Below the pieces are notes generated by a model. It did not search any database, had not been told where the DNA came from, and saw nothing but the letters and a program-made list of their open reading frames with translations. From Cerioporus squamosus (lineage: Eukaryota > Basidiomycota > Agaricomycetes > Polyporales > Polyporaceae), in NCBI GenBank assembly GCA_022592435.1, contig JABYQS010000020.1, positions 186,001 through 250,000 on the forward strand: 64,000 nucleotides of DNA. The letters run 5' to 3'. Made by a program: the position numbers and the translations under genes. Shown piece after piece: positions 59,801 through 64,000 of the stretch. The first letter of the stretch is position 1; each line of letters begins with the position of its first letter.

Positions 59801-60099
59801 GCAGGGCCATGGTGCTGTGGAGAGCAGACCCGACGCTTACGATTGCCCTTGAGGCTTCCAAAACGTTCGGCAAGCGCGCGGAGTACTTGATGTTGTTCTG
59901 GCCGAGCTCCGGTAAGGTTTCTCATCTCGGCGTTCATCTCTTCATTATTGTATACTTATCGAATACGGTAGAACAACGGAGAGAGTGGCAGAAGTTGCGG
60001 TATGAGCTGGTCGAGGCCTGTATCAAGTCTGGCATTGCTCCCCCTGACGCCTCGCTCCCGTCGCCGATCCCGCGTGTGCAGCGGACAGTCGCGGCGTAA
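56886..60099 (+). CDS. Zn2Cys6 fungal transcription factor, copy 2
   Basis: Paralog of copy 1 with matching exon layout. ATG 56886 gives MSAQVTFDTPLSWLDSMMG. The DNA-binding domain PRARVYVACNQ-CRIRKTRCDGAKPVCYNC...DC is split by an intron (57242-57510) at the same site as in copy 1; this intron is unusually long and contains a MITE. Basic tail KRRGQDKQPG. Fungal-trans part: LQFTRETWWDALLTFYSTED, SIYWVSFINLPRFFDSLL and GWVDIGLIQAAW. The linker is Ser/Pro-rich. Second part: GIAPAWAGTLIWPENVSEGEFRKEE, YALLFPGEALAMHGVPVPP, FAMNAWLEIDALENALNQHTCDLE and LIYWFMSHVVK, ending REWQKLRYELVEACIKSG and RVQRTVAA with TAA 60097-60099. The reading frame is intact throughout. Adjacent CE12 gene suggests, but does not show, a role in pectin-related regulation. 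Confidence 0.9.
57252..57486. mobile_element. hAT-like MITE inside intron 1 of Zn2Cys6 copy 2
   Basis: CAATGCTG occurs at 57252-57259 and again at 57479-57486, an exact 8-bp direct repeat of the length hAT elements generate. The 219-bp insert (57260-57478) has imperfect inverted ends: the left end CCACATGGCGGGCAATGCC... matches the reverse complement of the right end CCACGACGGGCACCGCC..., both continuing CAGA-TTT. Its interior has a strong stem of TGCCAAA... with ...TTTGGCA (about 57346-57396). Removing the insert plus one repeat leaves a 42-nt intron GTAGGT...GATCAG, close to normal size. No coding capacity. Confidence 0.75.
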
Positions 60100-60617
60100 T
60101 CCCTGATACCGTATGTGCGTGGCGTCTGGTTCCATGTATATTAACCTACTTTGCGCTGTAATCGGTGAAGCTGCAGTCCGTGGAGCGAGCTATGCCGGTC
60201 GTACACAGCTTCGATTTCCCTCCGATACGCCGTCGGTGACGGTCCCGCCAAGGCGCTGGAGTCGCCGGTCAACGGACGGTGCGCAGTATGCTACACAGAG
60301 CTTCCTCTAGGTCCACTTGACCTCTTCATCCCGACTTCTCAGCCTCAGGGCAGGTCATCTCCGCTTGCGGTGATCTCTTCTGCGAGTTATACAAGGTAAC
60401 GAAGGTAAGGAGACACTCCGGTGCGTGACCGGCGTTTTGCTCGTGGTCCGTACTGGGAAGTCAAATATCCTTGGGGGTGTTTCAGCAATGCGAGAATGTA
60501 CGTTTCGTGATGGGCGCCCCGACCTCGAGCCTGACAGCAGGCAACGTTATAAGATGCAGCGACTGCTCGGTACGCGTTAGTATCCTCTCGCTGTTCGCCA
60601 ACATCTCGCAGAGCGTC
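60100..60617. other. Intergenic
   Basis: About 520 bp between Zn2Cys6 copy 2 and the F-box gene. The reading frame of the F-box gene is open back to before 60510, so part of this may be coding (see that entry). Confidence 0.45.
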
Positions 60618-62291
60618 ATGGGCTCCGCTACCGTCCCCACCACTCAGCCCGCCATAGTGCACACTCTGCACGCTGCGGTCGAAGATGCGTTGCGCGAACG
60701 TTGGTCTTTCAGGTGTGTGGCACTACATCGTTTGTGGTCGCTCCGAGTACTGACCGGGAATTCGCGCTCAGCATGGAGACGGTGCGGTCTTCCCATCATG
60801 CTGGTCCCTCCCGCCCACTCACAAAGACCCGTGCAGCTGACGAAGATCCAGGTCGCCCTCCATCTCGCCTCTAGCCTCATCCAAGAAACCATGAATGCAC
60901 ACTGTCCCATCAACAAGCTCCCGCCCGAGCTGCTCGCCCTCGTATTCTCCATGGTTCCCTCCTCGCTCTCACTTCCCGGATACGCGGGACCCTCTTCTGC
61001 AAAACAGACATACGAGCTCCTCCCCGTCACACACGTCTGCCGCAGCTGGCGTTCCCTCGCACTTGACATGCCCTCTCTGTGGTCGACAATCCCAGAAACC
61101 GCCACAAGCTGCGCGGCCACATCGATCTTCCGCGCCCGCGCGCAGCAGGCTCCCCTGGTCGTCTACGTCGATCGTGGCCGACCGAGCGCGGCGCTCAGGA
61201 GTGCGCTCGGGCAGAGTGCGAGAATTGCGGAGCTGCATCTGCATGATCTGCGCGAGTACACGCCCGCGGAACTGGCCACGGATCTACTTGCCTTCCCCGG
61301 GCGCTGGCTCGAGCGCGCCATCGTACGGCGCAGGGTCGCTCGTCCGGGTGCCAACGAAGTGGATGCAACCATGGTGAAGGGGACTGTCGAGCTATTCGAC
61401 GGGACGGCTCCGAAGCTGAAGAACCTCGTGTTGCACGACGTTCCGTTCTTGCCCTCGAACTTCTTCGAGAGCTTGACACACCTATCCGTATCCTTCGTGT
61501 CTTCCCCGGTGTATTGGTCGCTCCACGACCTTTTCGAGCTCCTCTCGCAGACTCCTCTTCTCGAAGATGTCAGGATATCCGGGCTTCCGACCCACCTTCA
61601 TCCGCCTGATCCGCCAATCATGGGTTCGGCGCACCTTCCATTCCTGCGGAGGCTGGAGGTTGGTGACTGTCGCGGCCAGGATAGCTCACTGAACCTCATG
61701 CGGAGCATTCTTGCCTTCATCGTCCTCCCACCGCACTGCGGCATTCGCTTGTATGGGGTGGACGCACACCGCCTGTCGCCTCACACGGACATCCGCTTCC
61801 CCTTCATGGAGACCTTCACGGCCCTCACCATCGATGTCACGTTCACCGCGCTCGCCCTCACTGCGGCCAATCCCGAGACAGGCTCGTCGCTGCGTCTCGA
61901 GCTTAACACGGCGGGAGCAACACGCACGCTCCTCCAACAATCCATCGAGGCCTTCGTGGCTGGTCACGCTGCCGCGATCCGCCACGTCACCCTCGCGAGT
62001 CAGCGGGTGTGGCCGTCGTGGTGCGACTCGAACTTGTTCCTGTGCCTCCTCCCCAATGTAACAAACCTCGAGCTCTGCGACGCACACCTCGTCGACCAGT
62101 GCCTCGATGCGCTGCGTCCATGCATGAAGGCCGACCTCGAGTCCTTCCGCGTCATCTGTCCCAGTTTGGAAGACATCCACCTGCCTGCGGGGCTCTCGAA
62201 CTTGCTCATTGACAAGCTTCGGGTGGTATTGGATGAGCGGGCGCGTTGCGACCTACGGCTGAGATGCATGGTGGCAGATCAATCGCTATGA
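60618..62291 (+). CDS. F-box domain protein
   Basis: Probable substrate adaptor of an SCF ubiquitin ligase, from the large agaricomycete F-box family. Single long exon ending VADQSL with TGA 62289-62291. The F-box is CPINKLPPELLALVFSMVPS...LLPVTHVCRSWRSLALDMPSLWSTI (about 60903-61092). The rest is Leu-rich and weakly repetitive (LKNLVLHDVPFLP, LTHLSVSFVS, LEDVRISGLP, VTNLELCDAHLV), as in leucine-rich-repeat-like F-box proteins. The start is unclear: ATG 60618 gives 557 residues and a plausible helix-rich N terminus; ATG 60510 or 60798 are alternatives. The stretch 60714-60776 looks like a possible intron (GTGTGTGG...GCTCAG) but removing it breaks the frame. Confidence 0.85.
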   Translation: MGSATVPTTQPAIVHTLHAAVEDALRERWSFRCVALHRLWSLRVLTGNSRSAWRRCGLPIMLVPPAHSQRPVQLTKIQVALHLASSLIQETMNAHCPINKLPPELLALVFSMVPSSLSLPGYAGPSSAKQTYELLPVTHVCRSWRSLALDMPSLWSTIPETATSCAATSIFRARAQQAPLVVYVDRGRPSAALRSALGQSARIAELHLHDLREYTPAELATDLLAFPGRWLERAIVRRRVARPGANEVDATMVKGTVELFDGTAPKLKNLVLHDVPFLPSNFFESLTHLSVSFVSSPVYWSLHDLFELLSQTPLLEDVRISGLPTHLHPPDPPIMGSAHLPFLRRLEVGDCRGQDSSLNLMRSILAFIVLPPHCGIRLYGVDAHRLSPHTDIRFPFMETFTALTIDVTFTALALTAANPETGSSLRLELNTAGATRTLLQQSIEAFVAGHAAAIRHVTLASQRVWPSWCDSNLFLCLLPNVTNLELCDAHLVDQCLDALRPCMKADLESFRVICPSLEDIHLPAGLSNLLIDKLRVVLDERARCDLRLRCMVADQSL

Positions 62292-62813
62292 TCTAGTTAC
62301 TATGAGTCGGATCCATTCTTACAGAGGTAAGAATCTTAACTTGATCGTTCATACGTTGGCTAACGCGGTGATAAGTAGCAGGTCTCCGCACGCCGACGGC
62401 GTCTTGATACCGTAACCCCGCAACCGCATCCTACTTTGTACACTTTGACTCGATGTGTGAATTGTCTTCGTGGGCCTTTATTGTTGCCTTCAAACAGTTA
62501 AAGTCTGCTCGGCGTTTGTCGTCTCTTCCCTGCGGACATGCGATTGCCGGCGCCTAATCTCTTTTGTCTTGCCCACCATCTTCGGCAGCCCAGTGCGTCT
62601 CGAGCCTCGCGAAGTGAACTTCTCCGCGAAGATGACCCTGAGCAAGGAACACCGCACACCAATACCGTGTGCGCCGTCGCGAGGCCATCATCCGAATGCA
62701 ATTGTCTGCGCGAGAAGTCCTGCCATGCATTGTCGCCCGTAGGTTGGAATAAGTAGCTCGAGGCGTGGGCATGCGTGCCCGCAGGGCAGGCCCTTCCTTC
62801 ACAGTACCGTGCT
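62292..62813. other. Intergenic
   Basis: About 520 bp between the F-box gene and the last gene, both on the plus strand. Nothing recognised. Confidence 0.5.
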
Positions 62814-64000
62814 ATGTCTCTCTATCCTCAGCTTACCGTCCTCCTTCACCTCGACCAGGCGTTGAGGGTGAGCCAAGCGGCGGCTTGGGTGCAACGGCTC
62901 ATCGACCACTTCACTGCGCGTAAGTGCAATCATGTCGTCTGTGACGAGCGTCGTCGCTGACCTGACTACTTTGCGTATACGCAGATGTCAGCACCCTGCC
63001 TGTCTGCACGCTGGAGCACCACGAGGTCCCGGAACACGTAGCGGTACTGGAGAAGCTGCTTAAGCATGCAGGCGCGTTGGAACAGCTACTCTGTCGGATA
63101 TCCTTCTTCCTGCCTAAGAACGTTGTGGAGTATGTCGTCGCGATTGTAAGTGCAACCCTCCTATCTTCGCAGTTTCGGATGACGTAATTCTGGCTAGGTC
63201 GTCGCGACCCATTACCAACTGTCCCTTCTGGAGGCCGAAGACACCCACTTCATCCTCGATCGCCGGACCATTGCGTGGATGTCGAGTTACCTCGCCGATG
63301 TCTTGTCTTACCACGACGCGACTGTTGCTTGGGTTTGCTCGCACGAATACGTGAGGGTCAGTCGCGGGGTCGATCGCTCTATCGCAGAGATGCGAAACTC
63401 TCTGGGCTCCTTCGTCGCGCGCTGCCGAAATGCTGAGGCAAACGGGTATACATCCGGATCTGCAAGTCACTCATTCCCCAGCCCCCCAGACCCGACCGAC
63501 GCCTCAGAGGCACTGGTCTCCTTCCTATCCTCCCTCCATCCCCAACGATCACGTGCGACACCCTCATTGCCCGACGCCGATCGGGTACTCCTCACGAGCA
63601 ACTTCAGGCCACTGTCTGATGTTCTTCCCTACACCGATCCAGACTTCTATGCCTGTCGAAGCTCTCGAACTTCATCGTCTGCCTCCAGCTCCTCAATGGG
63701 ATCGTCCACCGCATACTCGGACCCACCTCGAGCATCTCGGAAGGGCAAGGAGCGAGCCCTGCCCGCGCATACACGCTCACCATCTCCAGGTGCTTCAGGC
63801 TGGAGCACCGAAGCGGAGGCGGACTTCTCCCACTGCTTGCCTCCTACGCTACATCTCTCTGCATCTCCGGAGACAGCCGACAACCAAGATATCCCTTCTA
63901 CCCGAAAGCGGTCTCATCCGGAGCTGGAAGGTCTCCCATCCCCTCCCAAGAAGCGGCGAGTCAGCCTCGAGGTTCATGGCGTCTATGGCGGTCTCCCAGA
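62814..64000 (+). CDS. Hypothetical Ser/Pro-rich protein with nuclear signal, 3'-truncated by window
   Basis: Not recognised. ATG 62814 gives MSLYPQLTVLLHLDQALRV. Exons 62814-62919, 62984-63145 and 63198 onward are joined by GT-AG introns in phase. The N-terminal 170 residues look folded and helical (LPVCTLEHHEVPEHVAVLEK, LLCRISFFLPKNVVEYVVAI, HYQLSLLEAEDTHFILDRRT, SYHDATVAWVCSHEYVRVSR). The rest is a disordered Ser/Pro tract ending with a basic PPKKRRVSLE stretch that looks like a nuclear localisation signal. The frame is still open at base 64000. A homeodomain-type mating protein was considered, but no homeodomain is visible in the part present. Confidence 0.6.

Noticed and set aside
60714..60776. 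Intron in the F-box gene (GTGTGTGG...GCTCAG)
   Set aside because: Splicing it leads to a stop soon after, while reading through stays open into the F-box.
61686..62180. Open frame antisense to the F-box gene
   Set aside because: Composition shadow of the sense exon; no domain and no Met in good context.
62814..64000. Homeodomain mating-type (HD1) gene
   Set aside because: No homeodomain signature is seen in the available part, and the usual neighbour (mitochondrial intermediate peptidase) is absent.

Overview
The window looks like nuclear DNA of a filamentous basidiomycete (Agaricomycetes; a polypore-type wood fungus is my guess, not proven). The signs are dense spliceosomal introns of about 50-65 nt with GT-AG ends and short exons, class I hydrophobins, a PriA/CPL1-type secreted protein, agaricomycete-style Zn2Cys6 regulators, an F-box protein, a secreted heme peroxidase and a pectin-side-chain esterase. 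Nothing bacterial or viral was recognised.

Layout. 0-5.7 kb: 3' part of an ABCC-type ABC transporter (+). 6.2-9.0 kb: Aurora kinase (-) and ETF beta subunit (+), start codons 262 bp apart. 9.7-12.8 kb: a tandem duplication carrying two class I hydrophobins (-); the copy nearer the left end carries two compensated frameshift blocks. 13.5-17.5 kb: mitochondrial processing peptidase beta (-) and a CaiB/BaiF-type CoA-transferase (+), divergent. 17.6-19.6 kb: a low-complexity nuclear protein with two tandem SIM-like modules (-). 19.9-23.8 kb: ABHD12-like hydrolase (-) and Bor1/SLC4-type transporter (+), divergent. 24.24 kb: tRNA-Glu(CUC). 24.7-25.7 kb: two-repeat secreted protein (-) broken by two frameshifts. 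28.5 kb: mitochondrial ribosomal protein bL31m.

28.9-36.1 kb is gene-poor and full of debris: a relic of the Bor1 3' end, an orphan five-exon gene, a truncated peroxidase pseudogene, a 384-bp element with 40-bp near-perfect inverted ends, and short repeats. 36.2-37.4 kb: PriA/CPL1-like secreted protein. 37.8-40.4 kb: tandem SDR pair (-), one with an early stop and the other with a GC donor in an intron that can be read through. 41-42.5 kb: two small hypothetical genes. 42.8-47.1 kb: membrane-anchored histidine-phosphatase-like protein (+) and intact secreted heme peroxidase (-). 48.0-49.5 kb: Iwr1-like Pol II import factor. 50-60 kb: two paralogous Zn2Cys6 regulators flanking a CE12 rhamnogalacturonan acetylesterase; the second regulator has a hAT-like MITE inside its first intron. 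60.6-62.3 kb: F-box protein. 62.8 kb to the end: hypothetical Ser/Pro-rich protein running off the window.

Housekeeping genes (kinase, ETF, MPP, bL31m, Iwr1) look intact, often in divergent pairs. The secreted or accessory families (hydrophobin, two-repeat secreted protein, peroxidase, SDR, regulator) are duplicated, and many copies show decay. I found no clear new multi-gene system. The strongest novel signals are the two MITE-like elements and the series of broken paralogs. Gene models were built by hand from splice signals and homology I recognise; exon ends may be off in places, and frameshifts could be assembly errors.
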